Notes: a model not told the origin generated them from the letters alone. Counted from the first letter of the stretch, positions 11,850 through 22,621 are shown. The stretch: 64,000 nt of DNA from Aureobasidium sp. EXF-3400 (GCA_024195585.1 SWBL01000212.1:1-64000); one strand, 5' to 3'. Made by a program: numbers and translations.

Positions 11850-13769
11850 CAAAATACCTTGCCAGATATCAGATGTGATGGAGGGGAAAAGTAGGCCCGT
11901 TTATCGGTGACGAGGCAGTGGAAATACTTAGGGCGGGAGGCTGAGTGAGAATAGGTAAAGAAAAATTAGAAGAGAAAACGAAACGTTTAGACAAGAGAAG
12001 AGTCAATAATATCCAACGACAAGCATGGATTGCACATCGGCGGCGTTGAGTTGACGCAAAAAGTGGTCAAGCGGGAACCGTTATTTGCCGCGAGTAGCGT
12101 CAACGCCGTCGGAATCTTAGCATCGAATAGAGAAAATAGATCCTTGAAATCTGATCGCGGAACTACGAAACAACTTACCGACTCAGGCATTGCCCATGTT
12201 CAATACGACCTACAACCGATCTGGGGTGATATATACTTGAGGCATCATATCGCGTGGAAGCGTTGGCGAGCGCGAGGACCTACGCATGATCAAACTCCGC
12301 TCGTAGCGTGTACAACGCATGCACGCACTGAACGTTGACATGCAAGGTTCACACTGCCGGATCCGATGATGGCGTATGTTTGAATAAGACGACCGTGCGC
12401 CTGAAGTGCAAAGCCTTCACACCAATCACAGACATAAGATGGTTCTCCGACCGTTGCGTTTCAAGGGTCCGTGACGCATCGAAGCTGCAAAGAAGCAGAA
12501 CAAAAAAATCCTTCTTCTGGGACAATTCGAGCGACGCACTTGTGTGACAGAAAACATGCGCTGCGATTCCATGATCGGTATTCCCGGAAAGGTGTTCGTG
12601 AAGGGCTGAAAGCTGAAGCCACGAACTCGTTAATATCAAATCTCGCTCTGCCAAGTCGTGAATCGGTCCGAGACAATTGTTGTTGACCCGTTGGTGAAGG
12701 GATCCGAAAATAAGGAGGGTCCGTCGTGAGGGCACCAGGCCCTAAGCCGCCAGAAAGCGTCAGCAAACGGATCTCCATCGCCGCTGTTGGTCGCCCAACA
12801 AGTTGAGATCGCGAAGCTGTGATTCAGCAGGATGGTGCCCCTCGGTGCCCTTGTCCAATCCGGGCATCGAATATGGGCTGATGGAGAACCGCGGTGTGCT
12901 GACTTGGTGGATTTCGCCTGCGACTCGGCTCATCCTAGACAGTCCTTTCGTCTTGTGCTGCTAGATCCACAATTGTCCAGTAGAGGCAAATGTCTGTGGT
13001 TGTCGATGGGTTCACAGGCTTCCATTTTGTAGAGGTTGGATGGGGCCTCGGGGCCAAATGTCCAGGTCTGGGGGCACACGACCATTTATGCCCTTCGTCG
13101 ACTGCTTGCCTTCGCGAAGAAGGCCCGTTTTTGACGAGATGCTGTCGAGATACCCCGAGGCTAACATTTATCCACGAAATATCCACGTATTTTTCCGTGG
13201 CCCTTCTCCGGAGGCTTGGTTTTCGTGTGGGTGTTGCTTGTAAGTTGTGGGGTTCCCACATTTGACGCTGCCCAGATCCGCACACACGTGCTGTCTATCG
13301 CGTGCTGTAAAAGCATCTCTGAACTTCATCACCACAGAGCAAGTTCGACCTTTGAACTGATCGATCATAATGTATGGACATACCCTTCGAAGCTGTGATC
13401 TACGTATATACAACTCGGCATATACTGCTTGCTCATGAACATCCGCCCCGTTGCCCGGATAAAAAGAACTAGTGCTTCCCCAGCACTACCCGCAATCGAA
13501 CCAGACATTCATTACACATAATAACACAAAAGTTGGTCATGAGAACCCCATTTGACGGGGTTGATCCGGTATGTCCCCATACTCCAGTCTCGGCGGCCGC
13601 TGTCATCAGAAGGTGTGAGAAGGAATCCGGCGACATGCGACCGAGAGGTTCAAAGGATTGCATCCTGGCGCTGTGAACTATACAGTAGCTCTTTATGTTC
13701 GTCAGAGTCCTCCAAAAAGGATTGGGCGATGTCTGCAACCAACGACGGAAGCCGTGGTATGTAGCTCAA
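11850..13769. other. long gene-free region upstream of the zinc-cluster gene
   Basis: About 1.9 kb without a convincing gene. Several ORFs of 60-128 codons overlap on both strands, but none shows domain sequence or intron signals in a consistent frame. Its position between the promoter of the regulator and the 3' end of the phosphoesterase suggests a long regulatory region. Confidence 0.45.
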
Positions 13770-15522
13770 TCAATTGGACTCCGGTGGGACAACAACGCGA
13801 CCTCCATCAACGATGAGCAATTCGCCAACACGTTTCTTGAGGTCGTCGCCACAGCATTCGACCCGCTTCCAGGTCACTATTCTTCCCGAATTCATGTCGA
13901 TATCCCAGACTCGGACCCGGCGATGGAAGCCGCCATAGCCAGCATAGCCGCCAAAACCACTGCCACCTGCGTAACACATCCAAGGACCGACGTTTTCACT
14001 CTTGGCAGCATCTCCAGATTGAGGAGTGAGGGCACAGTAATCGTTGACATGGTCATGGCCGCAGCCCACGGAGACAACGCCTTGCTCTTTCAGTGCTTTG
14101 TAGAAGCCAGAGTTGAAGCCCGGTGCAGTGCTTGGTTCTCGGAACTCGCCGCCAGCGACAAGGTTACCCTGCATAGCGAACTCCGGCAATGGTATGTGAA
14201 TGAATGCCATATCGAGATGGATATGGGTATACTTGGCATGTTGTGCCTTGAGACTTTGAGCAGTCTCGGTAAACCATTGAATTTGGTTAGGCTTGACCCA
14301 ATCATAACCTCTATAAGTCTTCTCATCGGGACTGTAGCTGTGAGAGTCGAGGAAATATAGAGTAATAGCCGAGTTCTGAGAAGGAGATTGGGCCAGAACC
14401 TCGACATAGTAGTTGCCAACTCCATCAACATTATCAGGTCCGGGCCGAGACAGCGAGAAAGGCATAGTAGAGAGCAGAGACATTTGAGCCTCGCGAGACA
14501 AACGGGTGGCCTTTGGCCCTTCGTCGTCGTGGTTGCCAAAGATGGCAGCATAAGGTATAGAGCGTGAGATGAGGAGATCGGCAAATTTAAAAATGGCGCT
14601 TTGGGCGTCTGGCGCTGTGTCGCCATTAACCTGGTCACCACCCAGGACGACCAGATCTGGAGCCTCTTCGTCGAGAATGCGGCCAACAAAATCAAGTGTG
14701 CGAGGATCTGCTTCGCAGTTGCCCTTGGTGGGCCCTGTCGCGTCCATGGCGTCTCTGCAGGAGCCCGTGCCAGTACTCAGATGAAGATCACTGAGCTGTA
14801 TGATCTTGAATTTTCCATCCTTACGAATCCTCGGGACGACGTCCTTCTTGTCGACTCGCAGAGGCCCATGGCGAATGCTTATGCGAGCGGCCTGGAGATG
14901 GGAGGCGGCATCAAGGAGCAGAGGGGTTTGTGTTACAGACCAACCTGGACGTGGATCGACGGCGTCCGCGCCGAACAGGAGGTCGACGGCCGTGACAGCT
15001 CTGTCACTGTCTGAATCCTTCTTCTTGTTACTCCTCAGGAGCCAGATGTTGCCGGGACGGGACTCCCATCGCTCTTGCTGCTGGCCCTTTTCACCGACAC
15101 CAGGGTCTAGACGGCCAACACGAACGTCGACAACGACCTTGTCGTCATCGGTAAGTTCCTCCTCCTTTTTGCGCTGAATGTGAAGGTATGCAGAGGAGAT
15201 CCAGCCGCTATGCAGATACAAGTCCTTTTCGATACGATGCCATTTTGTAGGGTCGAGTTGACACGAGGACAAGGGGTTGATGGAGGAGCAGGTGGTCAGG
15301 GTGACGTCGGTGACTATGAGGCCGGGATGATGCAGGAAGTTTGCGGTATGAATGGAGTGCGGGAGCAGGCGGTAGCGCGTGTCGACCAGGAAGACAAAGA
15401 TCAGGGCGGTGAGCAGCAGGGCGCCGAGCTGGCTGACGGTGCGAACCTGTGGCACCGTGTCAGTCTTGGTTTGCACGCGTTTGTCGGCGCAGGGTGCGAG
15501 CACCTACAATGCGACGGGTCAT
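13770..15522 (-). CDS. calcineurin-like metallophosphoesterase, Dcr2 type
   Basis: Minus-strand gene with a 15-nt first coding exon (15522-15508) and a second exon 15446-13770, giving 563 residues. The intron has a GTAGGT donor, a CTGAC branch point and a CACAG acceptor, and splicing gives MTRRIVRTVSQLGALLLTAL. The hydrophobic stretch near residues 12-24 is a signal anchor. All metal and active-site motifs of the family are present: SDLHL, GGDQVNGD, FGNHDDEG, HIPLPE and CGHDHVND. Yeast Dcr2 dephosphorylates Sic1 and affects Ire1 signalling; the same role here is inference. Without the small exon the long frame has no ATG, only a GTG, preceded in frame by a stop. Confidence 0.88.
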
Positions 15523-15771
15523 GGCTGGGGACTTTCAGGCATTGCGACAGCACAAGCGGTACTGTGCCTGTGCAATGCGATGTGTCAAAGAAGAAGCAAC
15601 TTTGGCATCAACTGACAGCTTGCGCCTTCCCCACAACTTCCAACCACCGTGCCCGGCTGATCGACACTCTCTATTTCCGTTATCGATAAGCCGTATCCGT
15701 ATAGCCAAATCTGATTCTGCTCTGAAGCCTGTCCAGCCTTCGCCTGCTCTTGCAATTTATACAAAGATATC
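15523..15771. promoter_or_regulatory. compact bidirectional promoter
   Basis: Only 249 bases separate the start codons of the divergent phosphoesterase and methyltransferase genes, so both core promoters must lie here. No clear TATA box is seen. Confidence 0.5.
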
Positions 15772-17029
15772 ATGCGTCTAGCCTTGACCCCTCTCCGCCG
15801 TGTCTGTGGCCAACGCAGGACTCTGGCAACTTTTGCTGAACGGGATATTGTCATACTCCGCCAGAAATTGAACCAAGACAATGTTATTGTGTCAAAGCCT
15901 CTCAATCCTGCCAACAAGATCAACACCCACAAAGGCGACATCTCCCATGCAGACATCATTGGCAAGAGCCCGAGAGATTTGGTCACCTCGTCTGCCGGTC
16001 ATGACTACAGAATTCATACCATCACTCTTGCCGAGTATGTCAGCATGACCAGAAGACTCGTCACTCCTGTAAGTTCTGATTCAACAACCCATTTTTGTTC
16101 CTCTACCTAATCTTATCCAGATCTACCCGGCTGATGCAAACCTCATCGTGAGCCTCTTTGACTTACATCCTTCTGCTACCGAAAACGATGAGAAGATCGA
16201 AGTACTTGAGGCTGGCACTGGCCACGGAGCTCTTACTCTGCATCTGAGTAGAGCCATACATGGTGCCAACTCTCAAGCTCCCAAACCAGCACCAGCGTCT
16301 GAGGTCGCGGAAGACCATTCTACCACCGAGAATGGTAGCAGTGAACAGTTGCCCGAGAGCGGTAATGCTTTGGAGGCCTGGAAGGCATCCCGGAAGGCCG
16401 TTATTCACACCATCGAGATCTCGCCCAAGCATTCCAAACATGCGGCCAAGATTGTTGCTGGTTACCGCCACGGTCGCTATGCCGACAACGTTGATTTTCA
16501 CGTTGGTGACGCCAGCGAATGGATTAAATCCGAACACGTCCGTCGTGCTTCAGAAGAACCTTTCTTGACGCACGCCTTTTTGGATCTGCCCGCTACTCAC
16601 GATCATCTTTCAGCCGTTGCTTCAGCACTCCAGAACGACGGAACACTTATTGTCTTCAACCCTTCTATCACCCAAATCCTGGACTGCATCCAGAAGATCA
16701 AGCGTGAAAACATCCCCTTGTTCCTTGACCAAACCCTGGAGCTCGGAAACAATGGAAGCAGTGGTGGCAAGCCATGGGACCTGCGCGCCGTGAAACCACG
16801 TGCTTCCACAAAGATCCAATCAGCAGAGGAGAGTTCTGATTCCGCACAATCTTCTGGATCGGAGGGGCCAGAAGAATCCATTACCAGAGATCCAGCACAG
16901 TCCTTGAAAGAGGCCAAACCAGAGGATCCTAACTGGACCTTTGTTTGCAGACCCAAAGTCGGAGAAAGGATCACCGGTGGTGGATTCCTAGGTGTCTTCC
17001 GGAAGATGAACGACACTGTCCGAGCATAA
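15772..17029 (+). CDS. tRNA (adenine-58-N1)-methyltransferase catalytic-type protein, mitochondrial form
   Basis: Two exons, 15772-16068 and 16121-17029, give 401 residues; the join reads RRLVTPIYPADANLIVS. The N-terminal block DYRIHTITLAEYVSMTRRLVTPIYPADA and the SAM-binding motif EAGTGHGALTLHL match the Trm61 family, which makes m1A58 in tRNA. The N-terminus MRLALTPLRRVCGQRRTLATF is basic, without acids, and fits a mitochondrial presequence, as in human TRMT61B. Two low-complexity insertions break the domain: about 45 residues just after motif I, and a Ser/Glu-rich segment before the final strand, WTFVCRPKVGER. It could alternatively be a methyltransferase with a changed substrate. Confidence 0.85.
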
Positions 17030-17444
17030 GGTCGTTCCTGAGCCCGCAGCAGCCGGGAGTTGATCGACTCAAGGATCCTGGTTAGCTCAACAACGACCGC
17101 AAGTTCGTCAATGGTCTTGAGCCTGGTCATATCACATAATCCTGGCTTGGTACTTGTGGTACTACGTCCACGGGTGGATAATCTTGATCTGTTATCGTTG
17201 AGGGTTCTTCAAGACCGCACAGCCAGAGAGGTGCTTGCGTATGCCTCTTCTATGGTTGTCTGCATGACTCGAGCGAACACAATTCAAGAGTGTTCTCTTG
17301 ACTGGTATAGAGTCCGTCGACCGTCACTTCTAAGCCAATCGGATGACGCGTTCTAATCGCTAGCCGAACGCGTCTTCCTCGTGGAGCACACATCAATTCC
17401 ACGCACTATGTGAATCTTTTCCAGGTCAATACCACAAAAACAAC
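17030..17444. other. intergenic region
   Basis: Holds the 3' region of the methyltransferase gene and the promoter of the Cys-rich orphan gene. No feature recognised. Confidence 0.4.
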
Positions 17445-18096
17445 ATGGCCCCATCAACCTCTCTCAACATGGAGCATCCCCACCGTCGCCCTACATGCAT
17501 CAAATCATGTCCCGCAGTCGCTCAACGAGCTCCTCATGCTCAGGTCTTGCCAGAAAATCAACAAGAAGAAGAAGAAGAACAAGCTGGTGACCGCATTGGC
17601 TCGATGATAGATGACGCACTCGCCATGCTGGAAGGTCAGCAGGGTGTAGGTGTATTCTGTGTGTGTGAGCCGATGTGCGCGTGCAAAGAGCAGTGTGCAA
17701 TCGCAGCAAGACACACAGAATGCGCCTGCACCTGCTTCGAAGCATTCTGGGAGGACCACGTGCGCAAGGAGCCCGCCGACGCAGGTGAGTAACGATGAAG
17801 CCATTGTTCAAATCCACATACTGATCAAGTATACTCTAGCAGCCCCTGCTGCTCAAGCTCATGCTGCTGAGGAGGACCGCGCGGTGACTCCGAGAAGCAT
17901 CTCGGTATACAGCCAGGGGTCAATACAAGCAAGCCTCCAGGGGCACCAGGCTCATGCCCCGGGCGGCAACGACCACACCTCTCTCTCGGCCGAGGGCACC
18001 TGGAGTGCCTCTCGTGCTGGAATGTGGGCACGTCTGCCGGCCCCGGGCCCACCTACACCATCGAGGCCCACCAAGCCAAACGCCAGCAAGGGTTAG
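17445..18096 (+). CDS. Cys-rich orphan protein with CXC motifs
   Basis: Two exons, 17445-17784 and 17840-18096, give 198 residues. The intron has a GTGAGT donor and a CTCTAG acceptor, and it keeps one open frame. I recognise no family. A Glu run (EEEEE, from a GAA/GAG microsatellite) lies at 41-45. A cluster of eight Cys at 72, 74, 78, 80, 84, 93, 95 and 97 forms CXCX3CXCX3C and CXCXC spacing, which resembles metal-thiolate sites in metallothioneins. The C-terminal half is Pro, Ser, Gly and Ala rich. There is no signal peptide, so the protein is probably intracellular. Thirteen more sense codons follow the TAG in the same frame to a TAA at 18138 (see findings). The gene call rests on splice signals and frame only. 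Confidence 0.5.
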
Positions 18097-18570
18097 AAAT
18101 CCCTGTTCGGCCTCAGGAAGAGCAAGCCGTCGAAGTAAACAGGGGTGCGGGATTCGGGAACGGGGTGATGGGATAGGAGAATGGGGTCAGGGGATAGGAC
18201 TGTACGAGTACACGATGATGAAATTTGATCTCGCTCGAAATCTGCATGATATATCCCGTGATGCGCCTTGACTTCTCATGTGCTGACGTTTGTAAGTCTC
18301 ATCCTCCTCCTGCGACGATATAGGGTGATAGCACCACTATAAAAATGCACAATTGTTTTGGAAATTGGGTCGCAGCCAAAGAGGGTCGATCAAATGCCAC
18401 TTCTCAGTGGACACTGCCACGTTTCTCAACGTTATCGCGCATTTCTATAACCATAAATGCTACCTACTCTTGGATGTGGATATCCGTTGAAGATACTATC
18501 TCCTGACGGCTAGAAGGGAGTTGTGTAAGCTACCTGTTGAAATGCATGATCATTTCTGACCCAGAGTCAT

Positions 18571-18609
18571 GTCCAGAGAGAGTGGATGAAATTATGTCTC
18601 TCACTGGAC
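18571..18609. repeat. inverted repeat, 12-base arms
   Basis: Arms GTCCAGAGAGAG (18571-18582) and CTCTCACTGGAC (18598-18609) pair with one mismatch around a 15-base spacer. It lies about 270 bases upstream of the MFS start and could be a dimer-binding operator; this is inference. Confidence 0.6.
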
Positions 18610-18691
18610 GCACCAAGCTTGTCTATATCAACTTTGCATTTTGATAAGTGTATCACACTGTGTATTGTTACTTGGAGATGTAACATGTTGA

Positions 18692-18699
18692 TATAAAAG
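18692..18699 (+). promoter_or_regulatory. TATA box of the MFS gene
   Basis: TATAAAAG, about 180 bases upstream of the MFS start codon. Confidence 0.45.
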
Positions 18700-18879
18700 C
18701 GAAGCAGGACGTGGAGTCAAGTGGCTGCGTTCTAAACACACGAGACGTTGCAAACATCAAGATCATGATCTTCCAGGCACACGGACCAGCTTCAGCCTCG
18801 TCATCATCTTGATCATCATCATCAACATCAACATGGCACAAGGTCCAGAGCAACGACACCTGTTGTAGATCCACACAAC

Positions 18880-20685
18880 ATGATTGTTCGCAAAATCACC
18901 GCAACGAAGCTTCAAGCTGCGAGCTATCTACTTGGAGTAGCCCTCTTCTCCATCTCTTTTCTGGTCTTTCTCAATGCATCCATCTCTTTTGTTGTCACGG
19001 ACGTCATCGGGCGTAAGCATGGTGTCGGCGATGTAGTCGGTACGCTGGGGTTCGCCGACGAACTCGTCGCTTTGGTCGCGTGTCCACTTTGGGGACTGCT
19101 GAGTGACAAGATCGGAGTCAGGAATGTGGCTGTGATTGGGTATCTGATCATTGGCGCCAGCTTGATGCTACTGGTGCAGAGTCACAATGTATACCCACAA
19201 TTGCTGTTGGGTAGAATGGCGTTCAGCGTTGGAGGCGCTGCTTGTTCGACAATGGTCACCGCTATCCTACCTACCATGACGGCTGAGCGCAAACATACAA
19301 CCTCCTCGGAAGCTGGTCAAACCTATGGAGAAGGCGTCGCCACGCCGACACGTGTCCGACACTCGGGTGCTTTCAGTATCAGTAGCGAGGTCACCATCAC
19401 ACCTGCACGATACGTCCAGAGGCCACCTAACCTTCGACGCCGATCGCAGAAGCGTCGCTTTGCTACTGCAACGCCGAACAAATCAGATCTCAGTCAGCTT
19501 GCTGGTTATGTTGGCATGTTTACCGGAATCGGCGCTTTGGTCGCTGTCGGTATCTTTTTACCTCTTCCTGTCAAGTTCTCTGGAAAGGGTGTTGCCCAGG
19601 CCGATGCCGTCAAGGACAGTTTCTACCTCGTCGGAAGCGTGTCTATCGTTGTTGCCGTACTAGTGTCTCTGACTCTACGCGGACTTCCAGGTGAAGAAGA
19701 CAAGGGCTTCTCCAAGCTCTTCTACTCTGGAAGAAGTACCGACGAGGTTGACCTCACCAACTCCATGACTTTGCAACCTACGCCATCATACTATCAGCTT
19801 GTTCGTTCCGCCATCATGCTCGGTTTCACCGACTCTCGAATTGGTCTGGGCTATCTGGGTGGCTTTGTCGCGAGAGCCTCTTCCGTTGGTATATCACTGT
19901 TTATCCCGCTCTTCGTCAACGCCTACTTCATCCGCGAAGGGCTTTGCTCCAATGACCCAAGCGAAGACATCAAGCACAGCTGCAAGCGCGCATACACACT
20001 TGCATCGATGCTGACCGGATTTTCGCAATTGACTGCACTATTGGCTGCACCTCTGTTCGGATGGTTCAATGGCTACATGAGTAACAGAGGACAACACTTG
20101 TCATACTTTCCTCTGGGTCTGGGCGCCATCGCCGGCATCATTGGCTGTATCTCTTTCGGCCTGCTCGACAATCCTGATCCCTTCCACGGAAGCTCTGACG
20201 GCAAAGGCGCCATTCTGGCCGTTATCCTCCTCGGCTTCAGTCAAATCTCAGCGATCGTGTGCTCGCTGGGCATTCTCGCAAAGGGCATTCAGGCTTCCAC
20301 GCCGACACAACTTTCAACACCCACGACTGAGGATTCCCTGCCAGAAGCACAAGAGCCCTCCACAGAAATTCCTTCATCCGTAGAAGAGCAAACAGAGACT
20401 GCTCCCTTGCTATCTCCCGTCAACGAGACCCCTGCAGAACATGCAGAACAACTACCCACTGAGATCGATAGAGCACAACTCAAGGGCACTATAGCCGGAG
20501 TGTACTCTCTAGCTGGTGGCGTGGGCATTCTTCTACTCACAAAACTCGGTGGTGTGTTATTCGACAAGACAAGTACAGGCGCGCCATTTTATATGCTTGC
20601 AGCCTTCAACGGCATTTTACTTTTTGCTGTTGTTGTCGTATTTGTCGTGCAGAGGGTACGCAAAGTTACGGTATCTGATATTTAG
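18880..20685 (+). CDS. major facilitator superfamily transporter
   Basis: Single-exon 601-residue membrane transporter with about 12 predicted hydrophobic helices. The loop between helices 2 and 3 carries the MFS motif A in the form GLLSDKIGVRN (about 74-84). Two long polar loops stand out: one of about 75 residues after helix 4, with Arg/Thr-rich sequence, and one of about 60 residues rich in Thr, Pro and Glu between helices 10 and 11 (TPTQLSTPTTEDSLPEAQ...). The loop positions and overall length resemble fungal vacuolar or plasma-membrane MFS proteins of the YCR023C type. The substrate cannot be read from the sequence. Confidence 0.88.
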   Translation: MIVRKITATKLQAASYLLGVALFSISFLVFLNASISFVVTDVIGRKHGVGDVVGTLGFADELVALVACPLWGLLSDKIGVRNVAVIGYLIIGASLMLLVQSHNVYPQLLLGRMAFSVGGAACSTMVTAILPTMTAERKHTTSSEAGQTYGEGVATPTRVRHSGAFSISSEVTITPARYVQRPPNLRRRSQKRRFATATPNKSDLSQLAGYVGMFTGIGALVAVGIFLPLPVKFSGKGVAQADAVKDSFYLVGSVSIVVAVLVSLTLRGLPGEEDKGFSKLFYSGRSTDEVDLTNSMTLQPTPSYYQLVRSAIMLGFTDSRIGLGYLGGFVARASSVGISLFIPLFVNAYFIREGLCSNDPSEDIKHSCKRAYTLASMLTGFSQLTALLAAPLFGWFNGYMSNRGQHLSYFPLGLGAIAGIIGCISFGLLDNPDPFHGSSDGKGAILAVILLGFSQISAIVCSLGILAKGIQASTPTQLSTPTTEDSLPEAQEPSTEIPSSVEEQTETAPLLSPVNETPAEHAEQLPTEIDRAQLKGTIAGVYSLAGGVGILLLTKLGGVLFDKTSTGAPFYMLAAFNGILLFAVVVVFVVQRVRKVTVSDI

Positions 20686-21229
20686 GGGGTTTCTCTTGTA
20701 TATGGTTGGTTGGACACACGGGGTGGTGCAAAAGGAGTGGTTTTATGTAGGATTTTTACGTCTCAGTCGCACATGGAATTATCAAATGCATATTTACTTC
20801 TCGGGATTCTTTTGGCGCCCGTCTGCTTTAGAAGTCATTTCACAAGTGTTCAGAAAGGCAAGATGAGCTTTCTTCGAAGTGCGGAAGAAGTTGCGATGGT
20901 CATAGCTGTTCATCATGATCCTTTGTTTGTACTGAGCATGCGTGAAGAAAAGTCACAGAAGAAGCAAGAGGCGAAATATGTTTCAAGTTTTAAGTATGAG
21001 ATGTATTAAGGGAAATAGGTAAGAAGCTATCTACTTTTTTATATGATAGACAACTGACCCGGCAATTCGTCGAAACTTTCCCATTCTAGAAGAAAGGTTA
21101 TACATTAATAAAGCGCAGACTGTGCCAGCAGATTGTTTTGGGAGAAAACGACAGAAGAATGGTAGAGGCCACAAGTGGCATATGCATAAGAAGACAAAAG
21201 AGATGAGATGACCAGACAACGAAAGCGCT
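20686..21229. other. convergent 3' intergenic region
   Basis: Separates the 3' ends of the MFS gene and the secreted repeat-protein gene. No gene seen. Confidence 0.4.
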
Positions 21230-22456
21230 TTAGTGGCGGGCGTTAGTGGTACCGTTGAAGGGGACAACGGCAGTGGCAAAGGCAGAGGCCGATGCGCGGG
21301 AAGCGGAAGCGACAGAGGCCTTGGAGGCGGAGGCCGAAGCGCGGGACTCGGAAGCGACAGAGGCGCGCGAGACGGACATGGCAGACGAGGCAGAGGCCTT
21401 GGAGACAACCGAAGCGGAGCTTGCGGAAGAGATGGAGGAGGCACGAGCGGCAGAGACCGAAGCACGGGAAGCGGACATGACAGAGTTGGAGGAAGCGGCG
21501 GCAACAGAGTTGGCGGAAGAGCGAGCAGCAACACTGGAGACCTTGGCGGCCGAAGCGGATGAGGCAGCGGAGGCAGCGGAAACGGAAGAGATGGAAGAGG
21601 CGACCGAAGCGGCAGAGGCCTTGGAGGCAGAGACGGCGGCGAGTCTGGTGGAAGAAGCATCAACTCTGGAGTTGGAGGCGGCAACAGACTTGGCAGATGC
21701 AACGGAGGCAGCGGAGACGGAGGCCTTGGAGGCGGCAACGTCGTGGACGCTAGACTGAGAAGCAAGCATGGCAGAAGAGCGCGAAGCCTTGGAGACGGAA
21801 GCGATAGAGGCGCGAACGTTGGAGACGGAAGCCTGGGAGACAGAGGCAACGGAGGCCTTGGACTTGGAGGCAGAGGCGCCAGCAGCCGAAACACGAGAGA
21901 TGGCAGAGGCCTTGGAGACCGAGGCAACAGAAGCGCGCGACTTGGAGACGGAAGCGACTGAGGCAGAGGCGACAGAGGCCTTGGACTTGGAGACGGCAGC
22001 GGCGGCGGCAGAGACGCGAGCAGCGGCGGAGGCCTTGGAGACCGAGGCGACCGAGACACGCGAGGCCTTGGAGACGGAGGCAACCGAAGCCTTGGACTTG
22101 GAGACTGAGGCTCTGGAGACAGAGAGGGCAGAAGAGGCCGAAGCCTTGGACTTGGAGGCAACAGAGAGGACGGAAGCCTTGGAGGAGGAGGCAGCAGCCT
22201 TCTTGGCCTCAGAGACGATACACTGGCAAGCAGCCGAGACACGCTTCATGGTCAAGCCGTTGATGGGGGAGGAGGTGTGGGTGGAAGCGCCGATCCACTT
22301 GGTACAGAAGCCATAGGGAGCGCTCTCAGCAGAGCGGACACGAGCCATGTCGCTGTCGACACAGACGGCACCTCTGGCGACGAGGTCGTCAGCAGGGACA
22401 GCCTGGACAAGGGCGGCACCGAAGGCCATGACGGGGAGGAAGGTGGAGAAGTGCAT
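21230..22456 (-). CDS. secreted Ser/Ala/Lys-rich repeat protein
   Basis: Single-exon protein of 408 residues. A signal peptide (about 1-19, cleavage near VQA/VPADD) is followed by a small globular part with four Cys (32, 51, 77, 79), likely two disulfides. From about residue 84 to 393 the sequence is almost only Ser, Ala, Val, Lys and Arg, built from degenerate units such as SVASVSKAS. Two near-identical 26-residue modules lie at 135-160 and 176-201. There are no aromatic residues or Cys in this tail, so it is highly basic and probably either disordered or a long helix. The C-terminus ends FATAVVPFNGTTNARH with one N-glycosylation site. I recognise no family; a cell-surface or matrix role is inference. 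A TATAAA lies 160 bases upstream. Confidence 0.85.
   Translation of the reverse strand: MHFSTFLPVMAFGAALVQAVPADDLVARGAVCVDSDMARVRSAESAPYGFCTKWIGASTHTSSPINGLTMKRVSAACQCIVSEAKKAAASSSKASVLSVASKSKASASSALSVSRASVSKSKASVASVSKASRVSVASVSKASAAARVSAAAAAVSKSKASVASASVASVSKSRASVASVSKASAISRVSAAGASASKSKASVASVSQASVSNVRASIASVSKASRSSAMLASQSSVHDVAASKASVSAASVASAKSVAASNSRVDASSTRLAAVSASKASAASVASSISSVSAASAASSASAAKVSSVAARSSANSVAAASSNSVMSASRASVSAARASSISSASSASVVSKASASSAMSVSRASVASESRASASASKASVASASRASASAFATAVVPFNGTTNARH
21280..22200 (-). repeat. degenerate coding minisatellite
   Basis: The DNA encoding the Ser/Ala/Lys tail is a degenerate repeat with strong purine bias on the plus strand (units like GAGGCCTTGGAGAC). This bias makes long false ORFs on the plus strand. 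Confidence 0.75.
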
Positions 22457-22615
22457 GTTTGCTGGAGTAGTGGTGGTGGTGAAGTGGTGATTGAAGCGAG
22501 AGGATGTATAAGAATGTATAAGAACGAAAGAAGGCGAGCTGATTAGTCGATTAGGCTGTAGAAGAGTAGATTGATCGTGCTGATGATTTGTTTCTTGGGC
22601 GGTGGTTCGATGAGC

Positions 22616-22621
22616 TTTATA
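22616..22621 (-). promoter_or_regulatory. TATA box of the secreted repeat-protein gene
   Basis: TATAAA read on the minus strand, 160 bases upstream of the start codon. Confidence 0.45.

Larger units (their letters stand above)
18139..18879. other. promoter region of the MFS gene
   Basis: No gene. It contains an imperfect inverted repeat and a TATA box listed separately. Confidence 0.4.

Noticed and set aside
12349..12735. 128-codon minus-strand ORF
   Set aside because: No domain, no consistent splice context and overlapping ORFs of similar length in other frames.
21233..22316. Long plus-strand ORFs rich in Glu, Ala, Gly and Arg
   Set aside because: They are antisense shadows of the purine-biased repeat encoding the secreted Ser/Ala/Lys protein; they lack starts in good context and domains.
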